7,957 nt of DNA from Alphaproteobacteria bacterium (lineage in GTDB: Bacteria > Pseudomonadota > Alphaproteobacteria > Sphingomonadales > Sphingomonadaceae): the NCBI GenBank assembly GCA_005882415.1, contig VBAE01000134.1, positions 1-7,957 on the forward strand, given 5' to 3'. This document shows, piece by piece, positions 6,332-7,957 of this stretch. The notes under the pieces were generated by a model. That model worked only from the letters and a program-made list of their open reading frames with translations, was not told the DNA's origin and ran no database searches. How positions within the stretch are numbered: the first letter of the stretch is position 1; each line of letters opens with the position of its first letter. A program made the position numbers and the translations under genes.

Positions 6332-6339
6332 TAGGGCCG

Positions 6340-7302
<963 letters not shown>

Positions 7303-7957
7303 AGCGGCTCGCCGAGGACCCCGAGATCCGCGTGCGGGCGAAGGGCATCGACATGGTGCGGCGGCTGTGGGCGGCGTGCGGCCTGCCCGACTTCCGCAAG
7401 ACCGGGCCCGAGCACCACGCCAGGCTGGTCGCGCGCATCTTCCTCCATTTGAGCGAGGGCGAGGGGCGGATCCCGCAAGGCTGGTATGCGGCGCAGGTCT
7501 CCGCGCTCGACAACGTCCAGGGCGACATCGACACGCTCGCCGACCGGATCGCGGGGGTCAGGACCTGGGCCTATATCGCCCACCGCGCCGACTGGCTGGC
7601 CGATCCTGCGGGGATGGCCGAGCGGACGAGGGAGGTAGAGGAGAAGCTTTCGGACGCTCTGCACGAGCGGCTGACCCAGCGCTTCGTCGACCGGCGGACC
7701 GCGGTTCTCCTGCGCGACATCGGGCGGAAGGGCGCGGGCGAGTTCCCGGTGGTGGTCGACGCCGAGGGCGAGGTGACGGTCGGGAGCTATTCGATCGGGC
7801 GGATGGAAGGCTTCGAATTCCATGTCGACCCGGCCTCGCGCCACGCCGACCGCAAGATGCTGCTCGCCACCGCCGAGCGGCGGCTGGGCGGAGAATATGA
7901 GAAGAGGGCGGCGGCGCTTGCGGCGGACAGCGACGACCATTTTACCCTGCGGACCGA

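Noticed and set aside
7367..7900. Plus-strand open frame of 177 codons within the helicase C-terminal part
   Set aside because: It is an arginine- and glycine-rich shadow; the frame starting at 7206 gives conserved helicase sequence.

Overview
The window is strongly GC-rich, and its genes use G or C at most third codon positions. Gene content points to an alphaproteobacterium, most likely of the Sphingomonadales. The main reasons are an Alph_Pro_TM (PF09608/TIGR02186) protein beside a TauE/SafE permease, a SUV3-like RNA helicase of the alphaproteobacterial type, and a C-rich nested palindrome of a kind I recall from sphingomonad intergenic regions. This is inference from protein families; there is no rRNA or other marker here.

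Layout. Positions 1-1410 (minus) hold a HerA-like ATPase that runs off the left edge and lacks its C-terminus. Positions 1496-3168 (minus) hold a two-gene unit: a TauE/SafE-type permease (GTG start) followed by the Alph_Pro_TM protein, whose TTG start overlaps the permease stop in a TTGA junction. A short-chain dehydrogenase diverges from it (3216-4070, plus). The 145-base gap to the next, convergent gene is almost entirely a nested palindrome (4077-4214). Positions 4216-6098 (minus) hold a MepM-like M23 murein endopeptidase and, 2 bases after its stop, a Ble-like VOC protein with a TTG start. A divergent region of about 240 bases (6099-6339) carries several small inverted repeats and one AT-rich patch. 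It leads into a SUV3-like DExH RNA helicase (6340 to the right edge, plus). The helicase reading frame is broken near 7198-7205: the helicase core and the C-terminal region are both well preserved but lie in different frames.

How the parts may work together. The permease and the Alph_Pro_TM protein look translationally coupled and probably act at the inner membrane on a small sulfur-containing or organic anion. The endopeptidase would cut peptidoglycan cross-links in the periplasm. The helicase, if intact in the organism, would act in RNA turnover. I see no defence island, mobile element, CRISPR array, tRNA or rRNA. Most of the window is ordinary chromosomal housekeeping. The points that most deserve checking are the helicase lesion, the nested palindrome with compensating differences between its arms, and the structured leader regions between the endopeptidase and helicase genes. 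Many long open frames on the opposite strand are shadows caused by base composition and are left out.
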